64,000 nucleotides of DNA from Turnera subulata (GCA_028386065.3 JAKUCV010001116.1:3063-67062); one strand, 5' to 3'; positions 36,362-47,698 are shown, numbered from the stretch's first letter. Notes: generated by a model from the letters alone, not told the origin. A program made the numbers and translations.

Positions 36362-37248
36362 ATTACTTGTTTAAACATATGTATGAGAACCATTCTTCTT
36401 TGAATATTATCCAGTTATGGATCCATTTATGCAATAATAATATGCATGTTTGCTTTGAGCCTTTTCCATTTATTATCTCATTTACGCCCACAGGCACAAA
36501 TAATTATACTGCCTTATTCGCTTCAGGGAATAGATCAGAGTCAATTTATCGGGATCCATAATAATTCATTTTATTGCTGGGGGTGTCTGTACTCGCGTAA
36601 ATATACAATCTTCTAGATCATATTAAAACATGCGTTCTTCAGGAACATATTCGGAGTTATGCTCTTCTGGAGCGTGTTAATCTTTTTCTTATTTCGAGAA
36701 GTCATAATATGTTATGTTATATTGACATCCACACATATAATTCTCCCCCAGTGGATGTCAATTTTGCATTGTCTTCGAGACTAATGCTTGAGGCATTATT
36801 CTAGAAACAATTATAAAGTACTGAAAAGTAAATAAAATAAATTGCAATGCGTAATAATTTAAACTGAACTTGAATATAAAATGAATTGCTCCTTCAGGGT
36901 AAGCAAGTATAATATCCACCTTCTGGTGGTCATATAATTTCCATCTTCTGATGGTAATAGTTTTTATGTTTGATTTTCCTTTGAAGGATCTTCAGGATCT
37001 TTTGAACGGTAAGACTTCTAGTCTTCGTTGTATTTTTTTTAGTGAGTCTGCTGGACTTTTATTTTTAGTCTTCCAGACGATTATCATTTAAATGCATTGT
37101 AGCATTTAATGCCCATGATAAATTTCTTCCGAAAATTTTGCGGGCCTCAAATTCAAGTAACATAATCAAAAGACTTAATTAAAATAAATAAACATGGACC
37201 TTTTATTAATTATCCCAATGAAGAATTAAATAACCGAAAAATTAAAAG

Positions 37249-37491
37249 CAATGGGCCTTACATAAATGAGCCCAATTAAAATAAATGACTAAAAATTAAA
37301 TGCAATGGCCTTTTTTAAATTAGCCCAATAAAAATTAAACTATCGCAAAGTAAATACGATGGGCCTTATACGAGCCCAATAAAATCGTAAAGAAATTAAA
37401 ACGAGAAATTAAATACAATGGGCCTGATATGAGCCCCATTGAAATATAAAGAACAGAATATTAAAATATAATGGGCCTAATATGAGCCCAA
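37249..37491. repeat. Five units of an ATGGGCC...GAGCCCA repeat
   Basis: Units of about 45-60 bp each hold AATGGGCCTTATACGAGCCC or a variant, separated by A-rich sequence. TGGGCC and GGCCCA are inverted and could pair. The same unit occurs twice at 250-340 in the left-edge element. Confidence 0.85.
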
Positions 37492-37536
37492 GCTTAATAT
37501 AAATGAAAAATAATAAAATAAATACAATAGCCTTCT

Positions 37537-37676
37537 GGGCTTGCCGGGAAAAATCCCGAGACACTAAATTTCGGCCAAACACTTCCGGGCTTGCCGAGAA
37601 AAACCCAAGGTATCGGATTCCGGCCAAACACTTCTTGACTTGCCGGGAAAATTTCGAGATGCTAAATTTCGGCAAT
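37537..37676. repeat. Three units of a CTTGCCGGGAAAA repeat
   Basis: Units of about 48 bp: GGCTTGCCGGGAAAAATCCC, GGGCTTGCCGAGAAAAACCC, GACTTGCCGGGAAAATTTCG, each followed by a TTTCGGCCAAACACTTC-like tail. Confidence 0.85.
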
Positions 37677-37679
37677 ATA

Positions 37680-37833
37680 AATTCTTTTTTTTTTCTTTTT
37701 TTCTTTTCTCTTCCCTCTTTTCTTTCTTTCTCTCATTTTTTTTCTTTTCTCTTCCCTCTTTTCTTTCTTTCTCTCATTTTCTCTCCTTTTTTCTTTTTCT
37801 TTCTTTCCGTGTCCCTTTTTTTTCATTTTTTTT
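37680..37833. repeat. Pyrimidine-rich tract with an internal ~50-bp duplication
   Basis: Almost pure C/T. The block TCTTCCCTCTTTTCTTTC with flanks is repeated in tandem. It is a purine strand in the element's orientation. Confidence 0.85.
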
Positions 37834-38538
37834 AGATGAATGGGCCATGAACAGTGCTGGCCCTAGCCCATCACTGTTCCCGGCCCAGGGCAAAAACACA
37901 AATCCACTTGAAACCAGGCCCGCGACCTGTCGGGTCTGTCCGACCCATTCGGGTCATCTTCTTCATCTTGCGGGTCGCCGGCGCGAAGGGAGGGCAGCGA
38001 CAGACGAGAGGCAATGCAGGGATAGCGAGCACGGCGGCTTGGCTGAAGGAGGGCGAGGCGTCGGGTGCAGCAACGGTGGTCGACGCGAGCAGAAGGAAGG
38101 AGGCGGATCCAACGGTTCTTGTCGGGTCGTCGACTTCTGGAAGCACGTCCGGCAGCCGAAGAGGATGGAGAAGGCGTCGGGCGGTGGGCGACGGCGCGAG
38201 GAGCTTGCCGGTGTGGGCGGTGGGCGTCACTGCGTCTGACGGAGCTGTGTGAGGAAGAAAACAGACCCGATGGGTCATGTCGTGTCCATGGCCTCGGCCG
38301 TCGGGTCATCAGCCATGGACGGTGCGTCCGGCAGCGAAAATCGACGGGGGCGGTGGGGTTGAGCTCTCGACGGAACAGCGAAGCTGATGGTGGTGGTGGT
38401 GAGGCGAGAGGTGGCACCGATCGGGTCCTTATGAACAGTAACAGAGAGGAGCTTTTGAGGTGACGAACAGTATACTTGTCTTCTTCCTTTTTCCTTTTCA
38501 GTTTTTCCTTTGCTTGGCAGAGATCGTTGCTGATAACG

Positions 38539-38742
38539 TGTTATAAATAGAATTGTTATTATATGGATTGATGAAGAAGACGAAGTAGACGAAGAAGGAA
38601 TACATAAGAGAGGATAAATTGATGAACTCTGGATTTTTTCATTCAAAAATTCTCTGACAGCACCACAATATATAGGCCAAAAACAACACTGTTATGGTTG
38701 TTGGCTCACACTGACATTCACAAGCACGTTTTATTTATAACA
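38539..38742 (-). mobile_element. 5' LTR (204 bp)
   Basis: Starts TGTTATAAATAG and ends TTTATTTATAACA; joins the primer-binding-like sequence to its left. Confidence 0.93.
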
Positions 38743-40227
38743 AACTTCCAATTCATTCTATATTAAAATTTATCTATCCTCCTATTATGGGGACAAGTGA
38801 GTTGAGTTGCTGCATCATCATCGGTTCTGGTTGTTCCGGACCCAGTTAAGGCATGCAAGAAACCAAGCACAACTGGGCCGGTGTAAGATACTTTTTAAAG
38901 CTAATTAATGATTTCCTTCCTATCACAGCCCAGCAGCAGCAGCCCCCCAAAGGATCTGCTTGTGCTAAAAGAACTCAAAGTCCAGATATTTACCCCCTCC
39001 TCCAGGTTTCATGTTTGTGCCGCCCAGCCCCACCATCCACTTAGTGCTGTTGCCACTGCCACTCCCAACCCCAACCCCTATTGTGTCAACTGCCCCAAAT
39101 TTGGCCCCCGGGAGTTCGGCCTCCACTGGCCTGGGTACCTCTGGAGGAGTGCTGCACCTTATCAGCGCCCAATTCACTCCTTCAAAGAACGGATGCTGCT
39201 TTATCTCGGTTGCTCCCCTCTTCACCCTTAGCCTGTGCTGTGGTTCCTTCACCAGTAAGCCTCTTATCAGATCCCGGCTCGCATAGCTTGTAGCCGGCGT
39301 GTCTGGGAACCTAAGCTGCTGCCCCACCACGTTGAACAGTGTGGCCCGGTTCCTCGAGCCTTTGAATGGGGTCTTCCCATATAGCAGCTCATGCAAGAAG
39401 ATGCCAAATGTCCACCAGTCCACCGCACTCCCATGACCCTCTCCTTTGAAGATTTCAGGGGCAAGGTATTCATAGGTTCCCACGAAGGACATGGACCGGG
39501 CTGCTGTTGGCTCAACTACCAGCTCCAGGAGCGCATTTGCGGGTAATCCGACGTCTGTTCGGGGTTTTCGGCTTTTCTTCTTGCTCTTCTGAGGGAAGAT
39601 GCGAGGGATAAAGCAGGCAGGCTGAATGCACACCGACGTGGGCTCGATACAGGCTGGCTGGACACAGAATGCACCTCCGACAGCTCTTTTTGAAGGATCA
39701 GAATCAAATGATGTTTTTATCAGGGTGGGTGAAACTGCACACCTCAGGGAGAGGTCAAAGTCCGAAAGCATTATATGACCATCATCGCGGACAAGGACGT
39801 TTTCAGGTTTCAAGTCCCTGTACACAACTCCAAGCATATGGAGATATTCAAGAGCCAATAGAACCTCTGCAGCATAAAACCTGTATATATGAAACGAAAA
39901 TAAAAGAATCAGATAGCTAGAAAATTCAAGGCTTCTGGCTAAATATATCTATTACTCATGATGGAAGCTTATAACCAAATCTGAAAATGAAGATTCAGGA
40001 GTTATGGCATCCGGACAAATGGGAACACTGGAAACTCAAACAATCAACAGGGCCAAAACTAGAGATTGACAAATGAACATGTAAACAAGATAATTCCACC
40101 ATGGATAACGCAAACTAAGGATTTTTCCCGTCCCTCTGTGGATACCCTCAAGTCCAAACTGAATATCCTATAAGCCCGAAAAAAAAATTCAGGGAAAGAA
40201 ACAGCTTGAATATAAATGTTAGTCTGC
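38743..40227. repeat. Segmental duplication, left copy, part 2
   Basis: Aligns with about 44785-46291: kinase exon 2 plus the intron upstream of it. Similarity stops at AGTCTGC (40221-40227), six bases before the fold-back element. AACTT at 38743-38747 is the right target-site duplication of the LTR element. Confidence 0.9.
38965..39880 (-). pseudogene. Truncated AGC-VIII kinase copy (exon 2 only)
   Basis: The frame corresponds to exon 2 of the kinase at 45039-47698 and is fully open, with the acceptor (ATACAG) kept at 39881-39886. It encodes the C-lobe from [14 protein letters not shown] through RDLKPEN and SDFD to the end FEFF. The first exon, with the N-terminus, glycine-rich loop and catalytic lysine, is absent; the homology ends inside the intron. 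Three changes hit residues conserved in the intact copy: [12 protein letters not shown] for [12 protein letters not shown], and HRLRVKRG for HRLGVKRG. A non-functional partial duplicate is most likely. A fused transcript with upstream sequence cannot be excluded. Confidence 0.88.
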
Positions 40228-40232
40228 ACATA

Positions 40233-41219
40233 GCCGGCAACACGTGTTCAATTTATGTGAGGCCACGTCATCTGGTGGTCAACCCCACCCTGGGTTCCCC
40301 TCAGGTCTAACCATACCAAATACCAATTTTATTTTAAAAAATTGAGATTAAATCTAAAAATAATTTAAAATAAATAACTAATTTCACTTGTAAATAAGAA
40401 ATGAGATTAAAATTTTAAAATTAAAATTTTAAAATATAAATAAGTATAAATTTTATATATTATTTTTTTTAAAATAAAATTACGATTTAAAAAAAATCTT
40501 ATTTTTTAAAATTATAATAAAATTTATCAAAATAATTTTTTAATTTTTTTATAATTTTAAAAATATATTAATAAAAATAAAATTTATATTTTTGAAAAAA
40601 TAAATTATTATTAAAATCATATTTTATTTTGTAAAATTTTATTTTATAATTTAAAAATATAAATATTATAATTTAAAAAAATATATATTTATATATAAAT
40701 TTGTATAAAGTAAGTTTTTAAAAATAAAATAATTTTATTATAGACAATACTATAATTTATAACTTATAATGTTATAATTTAAAAAAAAATAAAATTTATT
40801 AAATATTTATTGTATAATTATTTATTTTTTAAAATTTATATTTATTTTATATATTTTCCAAAATTATAAAATTTATTTTTAAAAATTTATTATAATTTTT
40901 CAATAAAATTTTATTTTATTGATAATTTTATTTCTAAAATTAAATATATATATTTTATACATATTTATATTTTTAAAATTATAATTCATAAATTTTAATC
41001 TCATTTCTCATTTACAAGTGAAATTAATTATTTATTTTGAATTAATTTTATAATTGTTTTTAGATTTAATCTCAAATTTTGAAAATAAAATTAAATATTT
41101 GGTATGGTTAGACCCGGTATGGGTCGATATTTTAGTGGTTCGGATCATTATTGGGAGAACCATGGTGGGGTTGACCTCAGATGACGTGGACTAACATAAA
41201 TTGGACACTTGTCGTCGGC
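40233..41219. mobile_element. AT-rich fold-back (MITE-like) element, ~987 bp with long inverted arms
   Basis: The left end GCCGGCAACACGTGTTCAAT pairs with the right end (revcomp GCCGACGACAAGTGTCCAAT). Pairing continues inward through TTTATGTxAGxCCACGTCATCT, GGTCAACCCCACC, GGTCTAACCATACCAAAT and AGATTAAATCTAAAAA. The arms reach at least 170 bp and the AT-rich middle may extend them. No protein is encoded. I see no clear target-site duplication, so the superfamily is uncertain. Confidence 0.8.
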
Positions 41220-41353
41220 GACCCTCCAGCCACCAGAAGTACCAAAATCAATGAAAACCATCAAGTAGAGGTACTAAAAATTATGAAATTTAAGTACATG
41301 TACCAAAAACATCGAGGCCGAATACAAGTACAAAAAGACCCTTTAATCCTAGT

Positions 41354-41410
41354 AATGCCATATTAGAACAATACCAATGCTGCAGACTCGACCTCTTTGA
41401 AAGTCCTTAT
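41354..41410 (+). pseudogene. 57-bp fragment of an F-box gene
   Basis: AATGCCATATTAGAACAATA and the bases to 41410 match 42235-42291 inside the F-box gene with a few changes, one of which makes a stop (TTGGAA to TTAGAA is silent to the frame; the surrounding exon is missing). The fragment lies 135 bp from the fold-back element. It is a partial local duplicate. Confidence 0.7.
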
Positions 41411-41895
41411 TGCATATAACTCTTTTAGAAAAAACAAAATGGAATAAGAAAAGACTTCCTGGCAAGACTTTAAAACATAAATAGGTTCCTTCTTGGGATC
41501 AAGTTTCTGCCTTGAACTGAGTCAATGGATCTGCAACTGAAAAAAACACACATGTACAACTAAGGATGGGAGTGGAGGAGCAAATTAAGGTTTTCTAAAA
41601 AAATGTCAAGTTACAAATTACCAATAGAACTACCTAATAATCTGTACCATAACAATCCCAAAAAAAAAAAAAGGAAAAAGTCAATATCCACTGATTTTTT
41701 TCTTTCGTAAAAACAGGAATTGAAAAGAAGCTAAATAGAACAGCAACAAATTAGCAGACTTCAAGAGATACCATCATACATAAAGCCAAGACAACCCAAT
41801 GGAACCAACCAGAGAATAGAACAATAGAAATGCATGCATGCATGCACCCCTAGATAACCCTAAAAGGAAGGATATAGGCAATCGATCGGCAAGGA

Positions 41896-43059
41896 ATGGA
41901 TTCCTCAGCTACTTCCTCGTCGTCGTCGTCGCAGCGGTGCTGGTCGTCTGATATTCCGAGGGATCTTTTGGGAAGGATCGGGAAATGCTTCGACGGCAGC
42001 CGTCTTCACATCCTCCGTTTCCGGGCAGTTTGCCGGTCATGGCGATCTTCTACTCCTCTCCCGCCCATAATCTCCTCGTATCTCGACATTCCAACCCTTA
42101 CTAAGTATCCCGAAAAACTTGTGAGCTGTGTAATAGAAACCACCATTTACTCCATCCAGCCCCTCTCTGACTCCACTATCCCATGCTGGTTTTTGAGAGT
42201 CCAACACAAACAAGAAGGATCAGATCAAGATACTAATGCCATATTGGAACAATACCAATGCTGTAGACTCGACAAACTTGACAGTCCTTATAACTATCCT
42301 CTGCCCAAAGCTATAAACTTGCTTGATTTTAAGGTGTATGAGATATGCAATGATTATCGTGTGGGGATTCCGGGTTGGGAGATTCGGTGTACGAGCCCCG
42401 TCGCAGTTTCTTCTTGTTTTAAAAAGATAGGTAAGCCTAATGGTGATGGATTTGCGGTCATGGCAATGCATCGTGATTATTATAGGTTGGCTCTCTGGCG
42501 AATGGGGGTCGACGACAAATGGACTCTTGTTTTCGACCCTAACAACCGCGCCCATTATAGATTTACCAAGTTCCTTTACAGCCGCGGTAAATTTTATGTC
42601 TTTAATTGGGAAGGACTAGCTTTATCACTTGATCCTGCTCCAGATTCTGATTTGAAACTCACCCAAGTTGCTCCTCCTCCGGCGGCCGGGAACCACCAAT
42701 TTGATAATTGTTCACTACATTATGTACTAGAGTGTTGTGGGGTTATTCTTGGGATGTTTTGGCTTGATGAGAAGACATATGATATGCAGGTTGCGAGATT
42801 GGATGAAGAGGAGCAGCAATGGATTAAGGAGTCAGGAACCGGAGGAGGTGCCCTCAAAGATCACGTGGCTTTTTTTGGCCCATACCTTCTCCCATTCTAT
42901 TCATTTGTATGTTTGGCCAAATATTTACCGGGATACAAACCCAATTGCATTTATATGGATAAAGCTACTTATCCCAATCGACACCCACCATCAAAACCTG
43001 TTTGTGGTCACTCCGGCTCCAAACTTGTGGTTTTTGAGATGGAGAATAGTCATGCCTGA
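41896..43059 (+). CDS. F-box protein with DUF295-like C-terminus, probably frameshifted near its end
   Basis: A single-exon frame of 387 residues begins at ATG 41896. Residues about 15-52 form an F-box (WSSDIPRDLLGRIGKCF, then LRFRAVCRSWRSS), the SKP1-binding part of SCF ubiquitin ligases. The C-terminal part (GKFYVFNWEGLALSLDP, LVVFEMEN) resembles DUF295 proteins such as SKIP23. Relatives end in a WPPP-W motif. Here ILWPPPPWF lies in another frame (about 43090-43117), just past the stop at 43057-43059. So a one-base frameshift near 43040 probably removed the normal C-terminus of about 20-25 residues, or the sequence has an error. Substrate unknown. Confidence 0.8.
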   Translation: MDSSATSSSSSSQRCWSSDIPRDLLGRIGKCFDGSRLHILRFRAVCRSWRSSTPLPPIISSYLDIPTLTKYPEKLVSCVIETTIYSIQPLSDSTIPCWFLRVQHKQEGSDQDTNAILEQYQCCRLDKLDSPYNYPLPKAINLLDFKVYEICNDYRVGIPGWEIRCTSPVAVSSCFKKIGKPNGDGFAVMAMHRDYYRLALWRMGVDDKWTLVFDPNNRAHYRFTKFLYSRGKFYVFNWEGLALSLDPAPDSDLKLTQVAPPPAAGNHQFDNCSLHYVLECCGVILGMFWLDEKTYDMQVARLDEEEQQWIKESGTGGGALKDHVAFFGPYLLPFYSFVCLAKYLPGYKPNCIYMDKATYPNRHPPSKPVCGHSGSKLVVFEMENSHA

Positions 43060-44230
43060 ATTGTGTGATCAATACGGTTGCTCCCCAATCTTATGGCCAC
43101 CACCTCCTTGGTTCGACTCAACAACCACCCCCAGAAGAAGAAACAACCGGCAGAAGAAGAAGCAGCACAACACAAACAAGAGTAGTCGATGAATCAGGTA
43201 ATCAGAATTAATCTTTTGTTTTCTTTTTAACACTTTTTTCTATATGATCCGCATCCTGATATTTATATCTTCAAGTTACTTATCAAGACAAATGAAATTA
43301 TATTGCTTTCTTTCAGATAGATACATTCAATAGATTCTCGAGTGTGGCTCAAATCTATACCACCTAAATTTCTTAATTCATGTTGCGACTTAATTGCTGG
43401 CATTAGAAGGAAGCCGGGAGGAGATTCGATTAAGATCAATACCCACCTTGTTCTGTAATCAAGTAGTTACGATACTGTATTAGGAGGAGTATTGTCATTA
43501 CTCATTACCATGTGCCATTACGTTAATAAGAAGTGATTCATTCTTTCTCCCTGCTGCAGGATTTTTACTAGAATATTTATTTCTTCTCCTACATTTGATA
43601 ACAGCTTTTCTATCTTGAGTTGTTTTGCAAGTGTTTTTCCTTTTATTATATAGCATGTACTTTTTTTTGTTTGTTCTCTCAATGAGAAAGTAAAGATTTT
43701 TCATTTTTTTAAAATTTTTTGTTCATGATTAAATAGGTGAATATTCTTGGTCTTCACTCCAGAGCAAAGGGAAACAAAATTAGCCTACATCTTTATGATC
43801 AATCCAGAGTTGAGAACAAAAAAAAAAAGTAAAAAGGCAATACTGATGCTTCCTTGCTAATGGGTTCTCTTATATATACACCAAGTTTATTAGGTATAAT
43901 TTTTTTTTAAAAAAAAATATATTTCCCAACCATGTATCGTTTTGCTTCTTCTATGTTTATTCTGGTGTTCATTTTCCTATGTTTCTATTGAAAGTTGTAA
44001 CAGATTTGCCATTCCAGTTTTATCCAGAAAAATCGATGCCAGAATTTTTTACATGGCTTGGCTTATACTTTCCTCTTATTTGTATAAATTTTCTAATTTA
44101 TAGGACCTTTCTAAAGTATAACTTAAAATATTTACTGACATTAAAAGCAAAATATTTATACTACCAAATCATGTGCAACAATATATTTTTTCAATCGTCA
44201 AACCCGAATCAAAGCCAGGGCCTTTGGGTA
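43060..44230. other. Intergenic stretch, no gene seen
   Basis: Holds the displaced WPPPPWF codons of the F-box gene, then AT-rich sequence with T-runs at 43661-43670 and 43902-43918. No recognisable gene. Confidence 0.6.
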
Positions 44231-46291
44231 GTAAAACAACAGACAGAGAACTATAGCATAGCTCTCTTATCTGTGTATACCCAAATCCGAAAGTGGATAT
44301 CCGGGAGTGGATGTGGGAGTGTGGGGCTAAGAGGTGGACCAAAGGGTAAACACACAAAACAAAGTTAAAAAAGCAAATTATAGCCCGGCATTATGTTTTT
44401 TTTTTTTCAGAGGTTTACTCAATTTTCACCCCAGTGTTGGTCGGTCCAAACCTTGCATATATTCCAAACTTATTTCTCCCAAATGTTTGTATATTTCCGA
44501 CTTATTTCTCTCAATTTTTGTTGTTGTTGTTGTTGTTGTGTTTTGTCAACCTGTATTCTTAAAGCAGAAACTGCGCATTTTAAGCTGCTCCGATTTTCAT
44601 CTCAAACTGGCTGGGCACGCCTCACGTAATAATCGAGAGGGTTTTTTCCTACGAGATGGAAATTTCTTCTTCATACAAAGTCAAAAGACCACAATTTGCT
44701 CTAGAAAAATGGCACCGCCTTAAAAGGCCCCAACACCCTACAACTACTACTATAATATACTCCATTGAAATTTGAAACTACACTACCAATTCTTCATTCT
44801 ATATTAAAGATTTATCTATCCTCCTCCTATTGTAGGAACAAGTGTGAGTTGAGTTGCTGCATCATCATCATCATCATCGGTTATGGTAGTTCCGGACCCA
44901 GTCAACGCATGCATGCAAGAAACCATGCATAACTCGGCCCGTGTAATAAGATTTTTCAAAGCTAATTAATCTCAATCATTTCCTTCCTATCACAAAGCCC
45001 AGCAGCAGCCGCAGCCCAAAGGATCATGTCTGTCTGTGCTAAAAGAACTCGAAGTCCAGATATTTACCCCCTCCAGGTTTCATGTCTGTGCCGCCCAGCC
45101 CCACCATCCGCTTACTGCTGTTGCCACTGCCACTCCCAACCCCAACCCCTATTGTGTCAACTGCCCCAAATTTGGCCCCCGGGAGTTCGGCCTCCACTGG
45201 CCTGGGTACCTCTGGGGGAGTGCTGCACCTTATCAGCGCCCAATTCACTCCTTCAAAGAACGGATGCTGCTTTATCTCGGTTGCTCCCCTCTTCACCCCT
45301 AGCCTGTGCTGTGGTTCCTTCACCAGCAAGCCTCTTATCAGGTCTCGGCTCGCGTAGCTTGTAGCCGGGGTGTCTGGGAACCTAAGCTGCTGCCCCACCA
45401 CGTTGAACAGTGTGGCCCGGTTCCCCGAGCCTTTGAATGGGGTCTTCCCATATAGCAGCTCATGCAAGAAGATGCCAAATGTCCACCAGTCCACCGCACT
45501 CCCATGACCCTCTCCTTTGATGATTTCAGGGGCAAGGTATTCATGGGTTCCCACGAAGGACATGGACCGGGCTGCTGTCGGTTCAGCTACCAGCTCCGGG
45601 AGCGCATTTGCGGGTAATCCGAGGTCTGTTCGGGGTTTTCGGCTTTTCTTCTTGCTCTTCTGAGGGAAGATGCGAGGGATAAAGCAGGCAGGCTGAATGC
45701 ACACCGACGTGGGCTCGATACAGGCTGGCTGGACACAGAATGCACCTCCGGCAGCTCTTTTTGAAGGATCAGAATCAAATGATGTTTTTATCAGGGTGGG
45801 TGAAACTGCACACCTCAGGGAGAGGTCAAAGTCTGAAAGCATTATATGACCATCATCACGGACAAGTACGTTTTCAGGTTTCAAGTCCCTGTACACAACT
45901 CCAAGCATGTGGAGATATTCAAGAGCCAATAAAACCTCTGCAGCATAAAACCTGTATATATGAAACAAAAATAAAAGAATCAGATAGCAAGAAAATTCAA
46001 GGCTTCTGGCTAAATATATCTATGACTCATGATGGAAGCTCTTATAACCAAATCTGAAAATGAAGATTCAGGAGTTATGGCATCCGTTCAAATGGGAACA
46101 CTGAAAACTCAAAATATCAACAGGGCTAAAACTGGAGATTGACAAATGGATAACCCAAACTAAGGAGTACTTCATTTTTCCCATCCTTCATGTGGATACC
46201 CTCCTCAAGTCCTAACTGAAAATCCTATAAACCCGAAAGACCGAAAGAAATTTCAGGGAAAGAAACAGCTTGACTATAAATGCTAGTCTGC
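44231..46291. repeat. Segmental duplication, right copy (with empty site at ~44785)
   Basis: This copy of about 2.06 kb contains kinase exon 2 and part of its intron. The sequence CTACACTACCAATTC near 44777-44791 is the undisturbed counterpart of the target site at 32620/38743. Confidence 0.9.
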
Positions 46292-47698
46292 TATGTTTCT
46301 ACATAACAGTAAAGCAGCATGCCTACTTGCTATATAACAACTTTAAGTAGTAAGCATCGCCAGGGAATTTACAACTGCAGGACTTTGTGCACATAAGAAG
46401 CTCATGAAGCCATACCTTGCAGCATACTCAGAAAAATGTTTCCCCGGTTGCCGTTGCCTCAGAGTGTGCAGATCACCTCCTGGACAATATTCCATGACCA
46501 AACATGAGAATCTGTCGGTTTCAAAATGAGTATACAAAGTTGGCAAGAATGGATGATCCAACAGCTGCAAAATCTCCCTTTCTGTTTGAGCTCTTGTCAA
46601 CTTCTTCCTGCTAGCAAGAGATGCCTTATCCATGACTTTCATTGCAAAGAAACAACGAGTTCCACTTAGTTCCGAAAGATACACACTGCCAATATCACCA
46701 CAACCAAGCCGTCTAAGTAATCTAAAGTGGCTCATGCCTAGAATTCCATCTCGTGCTCTGATAGCAAGTATAGCCTTCCAACGGGGATCATTTCCTTTGT
46801 GAGGCTTATTTGCACTACCAGTTATATTGCTCCAATTACTGTCATCGCTAAGGCCACTGCTATCACTTGCCCGGCTAACACTTGTCTTTGCACTCTCAAG
46901 AGAATCCCCTCTAACACTGACACTGCCCTTCGTACTTTCATAGTTTCTGTCCATACTAATCAAGCCATCACTTGTCATACCATCACTTCTATATGTACTA
47001 GCACAGCTATTGACAATGCTCATAGCTCTAACAACACCCATACTGTCGATGCTACTATGAGGACTTACATTACCACTTGGAGGCAAAGAGGCATCCCAGA
47101 CACACTCTTTCTCTTCTGAATCGGGTGGAAGCAGGGAGTTTTCTGTATTCTGTGATGCACGAGCAATGGAAAATGGAGAAGAGAGCGCAACTAAGTCGTG
47201 GGGTTCTTCAACCACACTTTCTGCAGGTGAAAGAACAGCAGGGCTTGGTTTTTTAGGTGGGACCCTGATTGAAAGATCTTCCAGAAAAGGCCCCTTCACA
47301 GACATACTCTTCATGAGGCATCCAGCCTCGGATTTCTTCTGGCTTATTGGCACGTATACTGTCGTCATTAGATCTGTATCGATGGGCTCTGGTGGATGAC
47401 TAACCCCGGAGAAAGAACTAGGACCACCTTCATCAAAGGAATCAGTACTGCCTTTAGAAGTAACAGCATCAGGCATTAGCTCTTCTTGCAGAGACAGGTC
47501 CTTGCCTTTCCATGGTCTTACAGGCACGGGAAAATCTGGAACTTGAGAGACTTGCGCGTTAAATCGCCCCACCACTTCTCTGACCAAACCTGCCTGCACT
47601 TTTGCCACATGGCCCGCTTCTTTCCCTGATGCCATGGATAGCTTCCCTCCAACAGGTAAATCCCTGGGTAGAGCTCCCGATTCTGGAATCCTTTCCAT
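45039..47698 (-). CDS. AGC-VIII protein kinase, D6PK/PVPK-1-like, 2 coding exons
   Basis: Exon 1 is 47698-46416 and exon 2 is 45951-45039; with one GT-AG intron they give 731 residues. The first 320 residues are serine-rich and of low conservation. The kinase domain starts near 324 ([17 protein letters not shown], catalytic Lys in [14 protein letters not shown]). It has DFD in place of DFG, the signature of plant AGC-VIII kinases, followed by a long insertion and [16 protein letters not shown]. The protein ends KYLDFEFF, a hydrophobic motif for PDK1 binding. The intron position within the catalytic domain (YAAR/FYAAE) matches D6PK-type genes. D6PK-like kinases phosphorylate PIN auxin exporters at the plasma membrane; that is inferred from family. 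The long N-terminus resembles PVPK-1 more than D6PK itself. Confidence 0.92.

Larger units (their letters stand above)
32625..38742 (-). mobile_element. Short-LTR retrotransposon with degenerate copia pol and an antisense passenger ORF
   Basis: The element spans 6,118 bp between AACTT repeats (32620-32624 and 38743-38747). LTRs are 210 and 204 bp. On the minus strand the order is: 5' LTR (right), a primer-binding-like CGTTATCAGCAACGATC, a GC-rich leader (37850-38500), a pyrimidine tract, two repeat arrays, an antisense ORF (35678-36361), degenerate copia pol (33000-35600), and the 3' LTR. The empty site is preserved at about 44785 in the right segmental duplicate, which proves insertion after that duplication. 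Confidence 0.92.

Noticed and set aside
37854..38463. Several overlapping frames of 130-200 codons on both strands
   Set aside because: All are low-complexity Arg/Gly/Ser frames in a GC-rich retrotransposon leader. Overlap on both strands is a composition effect.
38965..39880. Second functional kinase gene
   Set aside because: The N-lobe with the glycine loop and catalytic lysine is absent and no alternative first exon was found.
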